Part shown: piece after piece, positions 34,648-45,250 of the stretch
Numbering within the stretch: the first letter of the stretch is position 1
Layout of the letters: the number at the start of each line of letters is the position of its first letter
Assembly: GCA_907163375.1 (NCBI GenBank)
Contig: CAJQUW010007027.1
Location: 310,001 to 374,000 of the forward strand
Length of the DNA: 64,000 nucleotides
Source of the DNA: Prostheceraeus crozeri
Taxonomy: Eukaryota; Platyhelminthes; Polycladida; Euryleptidae
Reading direction: 5' to 3'
Notes under the pieces: model-generated
Told to the model about the DNA's origin: nothing
The model's input: only the letters and a program-made list of their open reading frames with translations
Databases searched by the model: none
Program-made: the position numbers and the translations under genes

Positions 34648-35093
34648 AATAAGAAATGTGCTCTCCTGCCCCACCGAGAATTGTACACTCCTGCCCCACT
34701 TGTACATGAAGGGACCAGGGCCTACAACAATCGTCGGACCAGGCATTTGGAGGTGCTCTGACTGTCATATATCTTCATTCATATCAGTACATATCACAGC
34801 ACGATCATATTCCGCAAAAGCTAACTCTAAATACGAAAATTGAAGGGACCAGGGCCTACAGCAATCGTCGGACCAGGCATTTGGAGGCGCTGACAGCCAT
34901 AGAACTTCTTTCACAACAGTACATATCAATGCACAATCATATTCCGCAAAAGCTCATACGTGGGGCAGGAGAATCAGTGGGGCAGGAGTGCACATGGGGG
35001 CAGGAGCGTACAGTTGTGGGGCAGGGGCGTACATTTCATATTCGTCCGTGGGGCAGGAGAGTACAATTCGGTGGGGCAGGAGCGCACATTTCT
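34648..35093. mobile_element. Foldback element with GTGGGGCAGGAG termini
   Basis: The ends are inverted (AAGAAATGTGCTCTCCTGCC on the left, its mirror on the right near 35093) and contain repeated GTGGGGCAGGAG units: two in the left end and five in the right. The centre is a direct duplication of about 130 bases, each unit opening with GAAGGGACCAGGGCCTACA (34710 and 34842). Long TA runs flank the right side. No coding sequence. A non-autonomous foldback or MITE is the best description. Confidence 0.7.
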
Positions 35094-35227
35094 TATATAT
35101 ATATATATATATATGAGACTTGATGCAGCGATCGGCTGGTGCAATTGACTGATTAGCGTTCTGAAGCAATGACAAAACAAGACACATTACACGAATTTGC
35201 AAGAATTTAAGCTAGTAGGAAAAACAA

Positions 35228-36457
35228 TTATTTATTTAAAACCTTTAGGAGGTATGACATACCGTTGTAATCTGCAGTGTGATTGATCTTAGGTTGATAC
35301 TCTTTTATCATTAAAGCTTCTACAACATTTATATGATAATTACTGTTGCCTTTATACCTTATGCGAAATTGATTACTTATATCATACGTACAATGATTAC
35401 ATGTATTGATATGTTTGTAAACTGCTGTATCTGTACTTCTATGCTCTTCGATCCTTTGTCGGAGTCTTCGTTTGGTTTTGCCAATATATTGGCTGCTTGG
35501 ATCACCCAAGCATGTGAATTCATAGACCACACAAGACTTCAGCAAAGGTCCCGATTTGCATTTCAAAGAGAAGTATGATTTTACTTTCGTAGTGTTGAAT
35601 ACAATCTTAGAGTTGATACCGTATCTTTTGTATATTATTTTCATCAAATTATTCCGTAATGTAAGCGATGGTTGACCAATATACGGTAGTACTGTATAGT
35701 TTACATGTGCATCTGCTGTACTCGTACATGTATCATTGTGCCCGTTGGAAATCACTGTATTCTTTTTGTTAAGAAAGTTACGTACGATTTTTTCTACTGT
35801 ACTCCGCGGGTAGCCATTTTTCTGAAAAATACTAGTCATGTTTTTTACTTCGTTATGAAACATTTCCCAGCAGTTTGATACTGTATATGCTCGATGTAAC
35901 ATCCCATTAATAAGTCCAACTTTCCATTGCCTAGGGCAAACGGAATTGTAATTTAATAAGAGGCCAGTATACGTATCTTTACGGTAAATGGAAGTTTGTA
36001 AAGTATCTTCGGTGTTAATGAATACATCTAGGAAAGGTAACTTGTTGTTGCCCACTTCAGTGGTGAATTTTAGGTTAGGATGTTGTCTGTTTAGGTACTC
36101 ATGGAATTTGTGAATTTTGTCTACGTTATCAAATACGCATATGCAGTCATCTACATATCTGGAGTAGAACAGGGGCGAAAATTGTTCTCCCATCCAACCT
36201 TGTTCTAATTCTGCTAGGAAGAGATTGGCAAGCGTTGGTGCCAACGGTGAACCCATCGAAACTCCATCTGTTTGAGTATACATATTATCATTGTACATAA
36301 AGCTACCTTGTGTAGCGAATTTACAAAGTTTTATGAAAACATCTTTACCGTATCGCGGTTTGTTGTTTGAATTGCTACTGTATACTAGGTTAGCTGCTAT
36401 GTTAATAACTTCATCTACAGGTATATTGGTAAACAGTGATTCCACGTCAAAACTCAC
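35228..36457 (-). CDS. PLE D reverse transcriptase/GIY-YIG, left copy
   Basis: Open frame of 409 codons. It reads MSFDVESLFTNIPVDEVI, then DGVSMGSPLAPTLANLFLAE, YSRYVDDCICVFDN (catalytic YVDD), KLPFLDVFINT and TYTGLLLNYNS, ending in a GIY-YIG domain with CLGDPSSQYIGKTKRRL and QRIEEH. A further RT segment in the preceding frame (36488-36727: MYGTIKVHKTNAPARPIVST) is separated by a break near 36480. The order RT thumb, linker, GIY-YIG is that of canonical Penelope/Poseidon-type elements. The N-terminal region is missing, so this is a 5'-truncated retrocopy. Confidence 0.9.
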   Translation of the reverse strand: MSFDVESLFTNIPVDEVINIAANLVYSSNSNNKPRYGKDVFIKLCKFATQGSFMYNDNMYTQTDGVSMGSPLAPTLANLFLAELEQGWMGEQFSPLFYSRYVDDCICVFDNVDKIHKFHEYLNRQHPNLKFTTEVGNNKLPFLDVFINTEDTLQTSIYRKDTYTGLLLNYNSVCPRQWKVGLINGMLHRAYTVSNCWEMFHNEVKNMTSIFQKNGYPRSTVEKIVRNFLNKKNTVISNGHNDTCTSTADAHVNYTVLPYIGQPSLTLRNNLMKIIYKRYGINSKIVFNTTKVKSYFSLKCKSGPLLKSCVVYEFTCLGDPSSQYIGKTKRRLRQRIEEHRSTDTAVYKHINTCNHCTYDISNQFRIRYKGNSNYHINVVEALMIKEYQPKINHTADYNGMSYLLKVLNK

Positions 36458-36795
36458 TAAGACATTATTCTTATTAAATACCGACTGTTATTCTTTAATT
36501 CTGTCAATAAATTCAGCTGTTGAACTCAGCAAGTACGTTTCATTGATGTGTTGTTTAATAATTGTATCGAGGTACTTGGCCAAATTGTAATTGTACGACC
36601 CTCTTGTACTGACAATTGGTCGAGCAGGAGCGTTAGTTTTATGTACTTTTATCGTACCGTACATTTTAGCTGGTTCACTACCAGATGGCATAATGTACTT
36701 GTATGTATCTTCAGTGAGGTACATCAAACAACAAACCGCGATACGGTAAAGATGTTTTCATAAAACTATGTAAATTCGCTACACAAGGTAGCTTT

Positions 36796-37863
36796 ATGTA
36801 CAATGATAATATGTATACTCAAACAGATGGAGTTTCGATGGGTTCACCGTTGGCACCAACGCTTGCCAATCTCTTCCTAGCAGAATTAGAACAAGGTTGG
36901 ATGGGAGAACAATTTTCGCCCCTGTTCTACTCCAGATATGTAGATGACTGCATATGCGTATTTGATAACGTAGACAAAATTCACAAATTCCATGAGTACC
37001 TAAACAGACAACATCCTAACCTAAAATTCACCACTGAAGTGGGCAACAACAAGTTACCTTTCCTAGATGTATTCATTAACACCGAAGATACTTTACAAAC
37101 TTCCATTTACCGTAAAGATACGTATACTGGCCTCTTATTAAATTACAATTCCGTTTGCCCTAGGCAATGGAAAGTTGGACTTATTAATGGGATGTTACAT
37201 CGAGCATATACAGTATCAAACTGCTGGGAAATGTTTCATAACGAAGTAAAAAACATGACTAGTATTTTTCAGAAAAATGGCTACCCGCGGAGTACAGTAG
37301 AAAAAATCGTACGTAACTTTCTTAACAAAAAGAATACAGTGATTTCCAACGGGCACAATGATACATGTACGAGTACAGCAGATGCACATGTAAACTATAC
37401 AGTACTACCGTATATTGGTCAACCATCGCTTACATTACGGAATAATTTGATGGAAATAATATACAAAAGATACGGTATCAACTCTAAGATTGTATTCAAC
37501 ACTACGAAAGTAAAATCATACTTCTCTTTGAAATGCAAATCGGGACCTTTGCTGAAGTCTTGTGTGGTCTATGAATTCACATGCTTGGGTGATCCAAGCA
37601 GCCAATATATTGGCAAAACCAAACGAAGACTCCGACAAAGGATCGAAGAGCATAGAAGTATAGATACAGCAGTTTACAAACATATCAATACATGTAATCA
37701 TTGTACGTATGATATAAGTAATCAATTTCGCATAAGGTATAAAGGCAACAGTAATTATCATATAAATGTTGTAGAAGCTTTAATGATAAAAGAGTATCAA
37801 CCTAAGATCAATCACACTGCAGATTACAACGGTATGTCATACCTCCTAAAGGTTTTTAAATAA
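36796..37863 (+). CDS. PLE D reverse transcriptase/GIY-YIG, right copy
   Basis: Open frame of 355 codons, nearly identical to codons 56-409 of the left copy. The first residues are MYNDNMYTQTDGVSMGSPL, and the frame extends upstream without a start to the head-to-head junction. It retains YSRYVDDCICVF and the full GIY-YIG nuclease, with replacements such as Lys/Glu in RNNLM(K/E)II and Thr/Ile in RS(T/I)DTAV. The near identity implies that both copies were made in one event or homogenised. Truncated and not expected to move by itself. Confidence 0.9.
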   Translation: MYNDNMYTQTDGVSMGSPLAPTLANLFLAELEQGWMGEQFSPLFYSRYVDDCICVFDNVDKIHKFHEYLNRQHPNLKFTTEVGNNKLPFLDVFINTEDTLQTSIYRKDTYTGLLLNYNSVCPRQWKVGLINGMLHRAYTVSNCWEMFHNEVKNMTSIFQKNGYPRSTVEKIVRNFLNKKNTVISNGHNDTCTSTADAHVNYTVLPYIGQPSLTLRNNLMEIIYKRYGINSKIVFNTTKVKSYFSLKCKSGPLLKSCVVYEFTCLGDPSSQYIGKTKRRLRQRIEEHRSIDTAVYKHINTCNHCTYDISNQFRIRYKGNSNYHINVVEALMIKEYQPKINHTADYNGMSYLLKVFK

Positions 37864-37976
37864 ATAATTGTTTTTCCTACTAGCTTAAATTCTTGCAAAT
37901 TCGTGTAATGTGTCTTGTTTTGTCATTGCTTCAGAACGCTAATCAGTCAATTGCACCAGCCGATCGCTGCATCAAG

Positions 37977-37980
<4 letters not shown>

Positions 37981-38013
<33 letters not shown>
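37981..38013. repeat. (TA)n microsatellite
   Basis: TA dinucleotide run joining the end of PLE D to the first Tc1 element. A similar run (35095-35114) bounds the other PLE D end. Confidence 0.95.
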
Positions 38014-38018
<5 letters not shown>

Positions 38019-39415
38019 TCATGGAAAAAATGTAGTACCCGATAAGTTGCAACATATTGTTGGCAGCAATCGATGTTAATAACCACAAATCAACATTCGC
38101 TAGTGTTATACTATGATCTAAACGAAGGAATGCGATCATGCTGATACTGCGGACAGTCCATAAATATCTGCTGATTTGAGTGAACACTACACAAAGAAAC
38201 CAACATGATGTTAATAAAACGGTTTGGAAGTGTCACTTCATTCTAGATCGCTGTCGGCTTTGGCTTCGCGCGGTACCGACTTAACTGAGTTTATGAAAGG
38301 TCAAATTTATGCACTAAGGACTCATGCATTATTTTCAAAACCAAAAACAGCTGAGGGCTTGCTCATTTCAGAGAACACGGTCAAAAAGTATCGTCAGAGA
38401 TTGTCTGTCGATGGACAAGCTGAAGGAAGCAACCAAGGTGCTTGTGGGTGGAAGAAAGTGACAAGTGACCGAGAAGATGAAAAGATTGCCAGGATTTCTT
38501 CAGAAAATCCTTTCATGTCTTCCAGAGAAGTAAAGCAGGACTCGCATCTTGAATGTGACAGAAGAACAGTTTCGAATCGGTTGCGAGATGCTGGTCTCAA
38601 GTCCTTTGCACCGGCAAGGAAGACTCTACTGACTGAAGACCATAAGGATTGCAGACTTGAATGGGCTCGGCACAAATCCAATTGGAGCTCTAGAAGGTGG
38701 AAGACAGTTGTGTTTTCTGATGAATCACAATTCTGCTTAGGACAATCCCGCGCGCAGCATTTTCGAAGACCCTTCGCATGCCGATATTCGGAACCCTATG
38801 TTTGCAGCGCTCCTAATAGGTCTGTGGTTCATGCAATGGTATGGGGAGCATTTTCTGTAAACGGCTTCACGGATTTAGTCAGAATCGAAACCCACATTGA
38901 TTCTGAACAGTATACTAATATTCTTGCAGAGCACCTCGTGCCAATTTGGCCCATGATATCTCAAGGAAACGGTATTTTCCAATAAGGCAATGCGCCTATC
39001 CATACTGCCCTTCGAACGCGAATATTTCTCCAACATAATGATATCAACATCATTGAATGGCCTCCTTACAGCCCTGATATTAACCCCATTGAAAATGTGC
39101 GGGGTAGACTGGAGCTGAAATTGCAAAGGGAATATGAAAATCCGTTTAACAGTGACGAACTTTTTGCAACTTTAGAAGAAATTTGGAGAGAACTCATGGA
39201 AGTACGAGAGTTATCGGAAATACCTAATTTATTCTGACTGATCGTGTGGAAGAACTCATACGCGCTGACGGAGGCATCACAAGATTTTAATATTGTACTT
39301 TTATCACTATCATGATGTTCATTTATCGGAGTAATAATAGGAATGTGAAAGTGACGCATGAACAAGTATTGAGTTTTCATTTTTTTCACCGGGTACTATA
39401 TTTTCCATGACTGTA
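38014..39415 (+). mobile_element. Tc1-type transposon 1, inactive
   Basis: The terminal inverted repeats begin CAGTCATGG and contain AGTACCCG, with the mirror ending at 39413. The transposase frame (38260-39290) has a helix-turn-helix N-terminus (ISENTVKKYRQRL) and catalytic block FSDESQFCLGQS. The second block reads IFQ, stop, GNAPIHTALRT: the expected Gln is a stop at 38983 and the catalytic Asp is Gly. The third block SPDINPIENV keeps its Glu. The start codon position, Met in the sister copy, is TTG (38260), and a frameshift lies near 39210. It is therefore dead. The second element follows immediately, with the ends sharing a TATATA stretch. Confidence 0.9.
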
Positions 39416-39419
39416 TATA

Positions 39420-41057
39420 CACTCAAGGAACAAATAAAGTACCCGATGGAAAAAGCTATGTTAACAGTGACAAATTTATCATTTCAGTCATTTTTTTCTA
39501 TCATTTTTTTCTTTCATTTTTTTTGGTGTGAAATATGAACTGTAGAAGTTAATCAATAGTCAAACCATTAGGTCTCAACCTCACAGCGAGCTTTTTCAAG
39601 CGTTTTGCAGCAAATACAAAGTCATCATTGCAGCATTTGTAGACTTCCCTGATGCACGCAAAGCAAACTAGAGCGATTGATAGCTTGTGGACATGCGGTT
39701 ACTCGAGACGCTTGGGACGCTCGTGTTTGCTTTGCTTTCAGTGTAGCTGAGGCCTAATGCTATGATTCCATTCATTGTTCTTTCATGCATACCGAGCTGT
39801 ACTCTGTTCAATCCGCTAGCTACATACACCACAATCATTGACAGTATCGTAGCATTAGCAAATTAGTCATGGCGACACGTGGATATGATTTGACTGAATT
39901 CCAGAGAGGTCTGATCTACGCCTTAAAGTTTCATGCGAATTTTTCAAGACCTTAAATTGCTGAGTGCCTCGAGATATCAGAGAACACAGCCAGAAAGTAC
40001 CTACAGAGGCTATCAGCTGGTGGAGATGCTGAAGCAACCAATCGAGCTTCTTGTGGCCGTAGGAAAAGTACAACTGAAGAAGATGACAAGGAAATTTTAA
40101 CTTTCTCTTCGAACCATCCTTTTTGCTCTACCAGAGTAATTAAGCAAAACCTAAATCTAGAATGCACCAGAAGGACCGTAACAAATCGATTGCTGAGCGA
40201 TGGTCTCAAGGCATTTATACCACCTAGAAAGACAGCCTTGACAGCAGATCATGAACATCGCAGATTGGAATGGGCTACAGAAAAGTCATCGTGGACTTTG
40301 ACGAGGTGGAAGAAAGTGGTGTTTTCTGACGAATCGAAATTTTGCTTCGGTCAGTCACGAGTACAGTATGTCCGTCGATCAGTAGGAGATCGATACACGG
40401 ATCGCCACGTCTGCCGTACTCCGAACAGATCTGTCGCGCATGTAATGGTGTGGGGTGCATTCTCAAGTAATGGACATACGAACCTGGTGAGAATTCAAGA
40501 GAGATTGGATGCACAAAAGTACCACATCGACATCCTTGAAGGTAATCCTCTTCCAGTATGGAATACAATCACTCAAGCAGGTGGCATCTTCCAGCAAGAC
40601 AATGCACCGATACATTCGGCGAACCGGACAAAACTGTTCCTTCAACACAATGGAATCCCTACCTTAGACTGGCCTGCATTTAGTCCCGACATGAATCCCA
40701 TCGAACACATGTGGGCACAGATGGAACTGAAACTCCAAAGAGAATGTGAGGACCCAGAAGACAGTGACCAACTCTTTGCTACGCTTGATGTCATTTGGAA
40801 TGAACTGATGGATGATGTCAATTATCGAGCTTCTCTTATCAGTTCAATGCATGATCGCGTAGAAGCAGTACTGGATGCTGAAGGTGATTTTACGAGATTT
40901 TGACTGTTTTCTATGTACTAGTACGCCTTTCGTGACTTTATACGTGTATTGATATTGTTTCTGTGATCGACTCTGAAGCACAAGTAGTGCATATTGTCTT
41001 GTTGTTTTCGAAATAGAGTTAAATGTCTAACCGGGTACTTTATTTTTTCCTTGAGTG
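39420..41057 (+). mobile_element. Tc1-type transposon 2, almost intact
   Basis: Inverted ends start CACTCAAGGAACAAATAAAG and end with the mirror at 41057, with TA on both sides. The related terminal motif AGTACCCG shows kinship with element 1. Length is about 1.64 kb, typical for Tc1 elements. The single gene is 39869-40903. Confidence 0.9.
39869..40903 (+). pseudogene. Tc1-type transposase with a single in-frame stop
   Basis: 344 codons from ATGGCGACACG. The only defect I see is TAA at 39953-39955 (codon 29), where element 1 has Lys in FSKPKTAE. The remainder is continuous: helix-turn-helix ISENTARKYLQRLS, second domain TRVIKQNLNLECTRRTV, catalytic Asp in VFSDESKFCFGQS, Asp in IFQQDNAPIHS, and Glu in SPDMNPIEHMWAQ. 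The last two are 34 residues apart (DD34E). The protein would cut and paste the element at TA sites. Translation from a downstream Met would lose the first DNA-binding helix. The element was active recently. Confidence 0.9.
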
Positions 41058-41094
41058 TATATATACACGAAAAATGAACGCACCAAAAATGGAA

Positions 41095-41924
41095 ATAAAT
41101 ACGGTAAATAAACCGACACTTGAAAGTATAGAAGAGAATACATAATAATTGAGGCTCAACCGGTTTCACCTTTCCGAAGGCTTTTCAAGGGTTATAATGA
41201 AATATATTTCATTCAATAATACACTGAAAATTAGCATGAACTGAGATATAGATTTACAGACTAAGAATTAATACAAAATTATTGGAAACATGCAGAAATA
41301 AATATCTACATCTTCAGAGGACCAAAGAAATCGCAGCAGGTAAAGTATTTAACAGGTCTTATTCAATATTGGTCTAAATTTATCTATGCAGATTTTCTCT
41401 TTTTCTTCGCGATATATTTTCCACAATTGGGGGGGGGATGTGAATGTGCTTGCTTTGTCCTCCTTGATCTGCTGTCTATGAATCCTGACTCTCGAGCGCA
41501 AGCGATCCCCGGTTTGACCCACGTACAGAGCCTGACATCCTCGACATTTTGAAATATATATCATGTCTTTGCTGTCACAATTCATATTAGATTTAATTTC
41601 AAACAGTTTTTCTTCTTTGTTGTGATTTATATATTCAATTTTACTATCTAATAGCATGGAAGGACAACACATGAATCTCTCATTATTGCATTTCGTTGCA
41701 CCAACCAAAGGAATTTTACTTCGCTTGCTTAGCATATTCAAAAGAGACTGTGGTTGTTTATGAACAGATCTGATGGCATGATTTTTAAATGAAGGAGTCA
41801 ATTTCAAACTAGAAAATGCTGGAGTATACATTAGGCTCATTTGGACTGTGTGTTTTACAAATGGAATGACTTTCTCATTTTTCTGCCTTCTTGTGTTCTT
41901 TTTCTTCTTCTTCTGCGCCTCATT
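41095..41924 (-). mobile_element. Penelope-like element C, GIY-YIG end
   Basis: The minus-strand open frame (41349-41840) reads FKNHAIRSVHKQPQSLLNML, then MIYISKCRGCQALYVGQTGD and RLRSRVRIHRQQI: the GIY-YIG endonuclease with conserved Tyr-Val-Gly and Arg. The C-terminus is EKICIDKFRPILNKTC. Beyond the stop the 3' region holds a hammerhead-like motif (41155-41191). The reverse transcriptase of the same element continues at 42606-43566, after an inserted LINE fragment. Confidence 0.85.
41155..41191 (-). ncRNA. Hammerhead-like motif, PLE C (U3-A8 type core)
   Basis: Minus-strand order: CCC; core UUGAAAA; helix II GCCUU CGGA AAGGU; GAAA; CCGGUU; GAG. The core has U at position 3 and A at position 8, again a possible pair replacing C3-G8. 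Helix I is poor (CCC against GAG), so this one is likely decayed. Confidence 0.35.
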
Positions 41925-42605
41925 ATTCCCTGTAGGTGGGGTCGGCGGCCCGAATCCTTGCGCGCCAGAAGCTTCTGTCTAGAGCGTCCACCGGGTCCAC
42001 TCGTAGTGTCTTCAAATCCTTCTGCATGCGGTCAATACATCGCTTCCTCGGTCGCCCCTTTGTCTTTTTTCCCTACACCACTTGCTACATGGTCGCCCTT
42101 ACTTTGGCGGTCTTCTCCATCCGCTGGACGTGTCCGTACCATCTCATTCGGATCTCTCTCACTCTTTCCACAATAGCGGTTACTCCAAGCTCCATTCTTA
42201 TCACTTCGCTTCTCACGCCGTCCTTTAGAGCTACTCCTTTGATTCTTCTTAGCATTCTCATTTCTGTCATTTCCAGAAGTTGCTCCTCTTTGAAAGTCAT
42301 CGTCCAACATTCTGAGCCATAGAAGTACGGGTCTGGTCATCTCCTTCGCTTTTATTTTCCTTGGCATCTTCTTATCGCACATGACTCCTGTCTGTTCTCT
42401 TCATTGTGTCCACACCGCCCTCACTCTGGCCTTGACTGCTTCTTTGGATCCTCCTTTCTCATTGAGTGTCACACCGAGGTACTTGAAACTCTCCACTTGC
42501 TTGAGTCTCACATCCTGATTGTCTTTGATATCCGCAAGTGAATCATTCCTACTGCTGAGCATCACTTCAGTCTTGTTTGTGCTGACTTTCAGGCCTTTCT
42601 CTTAC
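41925..42605 (-). mobile_element. RTE-type LINE 3' fragment inserted in PLE C
   Basis: The minus strand carries the reverse-transcriptase C-terminal half in broken frames: KGLKVSTNKTEVMLSS near 42590, KQVESFKYLGVTLNEKGGS near 42500, TEMRMLRRIKGVALKDGVRS near 42250 and MRMRWYGHVQRM near 42130. It ends in DPVDALDRSFWRARIRAADP near 41950. The element lies between the GIY-YIG and RT parts of PLE C in the same orientation, so it inserted into that PLE. The same LINE tail recurs at 47740-47940. Frameshifts make it inactive. Confidence 0.85.
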
Positions 42606-43566
42606 ATTTCATTTTCTTGTGTTTTCAATTGCTATATTAATTTTGATAACTGAATCTTCAACCAAATTCTTTATAGGCAACCAAGTCTATATAATCTAGA
42701 CCGCATTTCGTTCAGTCGAATGTCTCGTAAATTTGCATTAGAAACTATTCTACGAATTCGTTTGGCTAATACGTATGGGATATTCCTGATGATGTGTCGG
42801 GGATGGCAAAACGAAAACAGCACGTAGTCAAAACTGTCCTGTGGCTTGTGGTATACGTCTCTTTCAATTTCGTCTCCTTTTTTATGTATCATTATATCTA
42901 GAAAGTTAAGTTTCTCTTTTCGGGTTCTGTTGTAAATTTGATTTTATTATCTTGATTATTTAAAATGTGTAAGTAATTATTGATGTGTCCAAAGGATTCT
43001 TCCCAAATCAGAAAACAGTCATCTAGACAACGAAGTCATGAATTACAGAATAACTCGTAGCTAGTTGGACTGAAAATGTCTTTGACCAATGAATACATTT
43101 TTCTACCAAAAACCCCATGAGCCAAGAGCCGATCTTCGCTCCCATCGCTGTCCTTGCAGCTTGTAAGTATATCTGCAATTCGGAATTGAAATAATTATTT
43201 TCTAAAGTAATTTTGACGCTTTCCATGGTGAAATCCGTAGAAAATCTACCATCAATGATTTCTTTATTTTTGGATATCCTATACTGAATCGGTGCTAAAC
43301 CGTGTGTATTATCAATGTTTGTATATAGTGAAATGATGTCGAATGACATGAACAAGGAGTTTTCCGAAACATTTTTGGTAATTTAGAAATGAAGCAGAAT
43401 GAATTTTTGCAATAACTTTTTAAATTTGGAACAAGAGGCTTCAAAATTTCGTCTGGGAAATGACTAAGGGCGTTTCAGCTTAATATAATCGGTCGAAATT
43501 TAAGGTTCTCAGGAAATCAATTTTCTGCCCTATCAATGACCAACGTGTTTGCAACCAACAAAAGTA
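42606..43566 (-). mobile_element. Penelope-like element C, reverse-transcriptase part
   Basis: Minus-strand frames: MSFDIISLYTNIDNTHGLAP (43023-43355), then AARTAMGAKIGSWLMGFLVE. The region of the catalytic box is damaged. Further on come VYHKPQDSFDYVLFSFCHPR and KFNLRD-like SNANLRDIRLNEMRSRLYRL (42671-42892), the thumb region. Broken in several places. A MITE bounds it at 43567. Confidence 0.75.
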
Positions 43567-44364
43567 CACTGTAAATCGCTGGATACGAAAATTACATACA
43601 ATTTGAAATCAACATCTGATACGAGATTCTCGTATGCTTACAGAGATCTGGTATGTTATTCATACGAAATCTCACTTACTTTCGTATGTGACTGGTATGT
43701 AGTAGCGATACGAACGATTCTACCTGTGATTGGCTGTTTTACAATGAAATACGAGTTGTTGGTATGTTTTATATTCGAGACCCGATGCAAATTGGTCCTC
43801 ATTCGTATGTGTTTCGTATGAAGAGGTTTATGTCACGCTCTATTTTGTGAACCGAGTTGATGAACATCAAGTCATTCAAACGATGCCTTTCGTGCAACCA
43901 TGCTGACTTATATACCTCAAACATAACTATTTTTGTGTTCATGAATTATAATGGGTTTTTACTTCGGATTGATAATATGCTTGATTTGAAAATTACATAA
44001 TGCGTAATTGCTGACGGTTGAATACTTATTGATTATTCATGAAATGCCTGATACGTACGTGTATTATAATCGAATCCAGTATTGAAAGTATGACTCTTGA
44101 ATGTCATTATCTCACTACTTACAAAACAGTAGTAGCATTAGTGTGACCTTTATTGACAAAAGGCCTTAAATCAACATGCTTTGGACATGATTGATGCTTT
44201 CCTTTTAACATTGTGCTGGTATGGCTTTAGTAAGTAGAGCATACCACACTTGAAATAACATGCGAAAAGCATACAAATATATACCAAGATCATACAGAAA
44301 TAACCCAAAAAAATTTTTTGGTATGCATCCTTCGTATGTGATTGGTATTGAGCGATTTACAGTG
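43567..44364. mobile_element. MITE with CACTGTAAATCGCT ends
   Basis: 798-bp non-coding element. CACTGTAAATCGCT at the left is mirrored by AGCGATTTACAGTG at the right, with TA on both sides (43565-43566 and 44365-44366). CGTATG/CATACG motifs recur throughout, at least eight copies, and the inner ends (GATACGAAAATTACATAC) pair imperfectly. It lies among PLE fragments. Confidence 0.8.
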
Positions 44365-44366
44365 TA

Positions 44367-44800
44367 GTGTATGAAAATAAATGCCTCAATTAGATGCAAT
44401 CAAATTTATATTGGCAGTACGATACGAAGACTTCACATCCGAAACATGGAACATTTAATTCAACAAAGTTCGTCAGTGCATAGACATTTAATACATTGTC
44501 AATTGGAGCAAAATAATAACTGGAGAACAAACGTAAAAGTGATCGGACATCACAAAGATCACATCAATCTCCGATTTCTTGAAAGCATTACAATTCAACA
44601 AAGAAAGCCGATCATTAATTCCTACGAAGAGAGCCGTGCACTGGACAATTTAATTATTTGATACTATGTACCTTCCTAGACTTTTCTATCCATCTCTTTG
44701 ACTTTTATACATTTTTGTATTTTGCTATGTTAATATGTCCAACCACTTGCACATTTGACAAGGCCGGTAGTGGCGAAGGCTTAAGGGGAGAGAAAATAGA
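44367..44800 (+). mobile_element. Penelope-like element F, GIY-YIG fragment
   Basis: The plus frame (44371-44661) reads IRCNQIYIGSTIRRLHIRNM, then LNNNWRT-like QLEQNNNWRTNVKVIGHHKD and LRFLESITIQQRKPIINSYE: a GIY-YIG nuclease lacking its upstream part, which is cut by the MITE. Downstream, 44755-44778 has a weak hammerhead-like string (UUGACAA, then GAAG) with the third position again U and the eighth A. Confidence 0.7.
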
Positions 44801-44869
44801 ATTTTAAGTAAAGCAGCAGCAAGGCTTGTTTCTTTGAATTAAAAAAACAATTTTTAAGTATCCAAATTC

Positions 44870-45250
44870 ATCAATTTTCCTACCTTTCGAACAAGTAGTC
44901 AGTTTGTGAACTTTAGGTAGGTTACAAGTGTGTGGCAATGGGGAGTTAAATTAACTCGAATTCTTTTTTTTTGCTAAACACCTTCTAAATTTGATACGGA
45001 ATTTCTTTATTTTGTTCTCAGTTGTTGATGTATCATATTTCTGAATAGCTTGATATGTTTGCTTGTCTCGTACATGTTCTCTAAGATGCTGTCTTTATTT
45101 TGGACATAATTTAAGATAACGAAGACATCACCTTTATCAGCATTGGTGATATAAATTTCTTTTGACGGCCTCAGCTCCTGAAGGGCTCGCCTTTCGCTTC
45201 AAGATAAATTATCTTTTTTTCGTTTGTTACTAATTTATAATGATGATACA
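44870..45250 (-). mobile_element. Penelope-like element N-terminal remnant
   Basis: The minus strand reads RRALQELRPSKEIYITNADK then GDVFVILNYVQNKDSILENM: the nADKGdvfVil block found upstream of PLE reverse transcriptases. Downstream similarity to the LYGLPKIHK region is barely visible. It may be the front of PLE C (same strand), separated by PLE F and the MITE. Confidence 0.55.

Larger units (their letters stand above)
35115..37980. mobile_element. Penelope-like element D: second head-to-head inverted dimer
   Basis: The left copy reads on minus (35115-36723) and the right copy on plus (36724-37980). Their protein products differ at only a few residues. The right copy starts later in the reverse transcriptase, so about 380 bases of the left copy are unpaired at the junction. 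Both outer ends (GAGACTTGATGCAGC and its mirror) pass directly into (TA)n runs at 35095-35114 and 37981-38013. No longer target duplication can be recognised within the TA runs. This is a different PLE family from E, in the same configuration. Confidence 0.9.

Noticed and set aside
34648-35093. CRISPR-like repeat array
   Set aside because: Units are short, unevenly spaced and face opposite directions at the two ends; this is a eukaryotic foldback element.
34954-35202. Overlapping open frames around the GGGGCAGGAG array on both strands
   Set aside because: They translate a G-rich repeat and a TA run (IYIYIY) and have no protein character.
38224-38259. TTG at 38224 as start of the first Tc1 transposase
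   Set aside because: Alignment with the sister copy places the original start at 38260, where ATG has become TTG.
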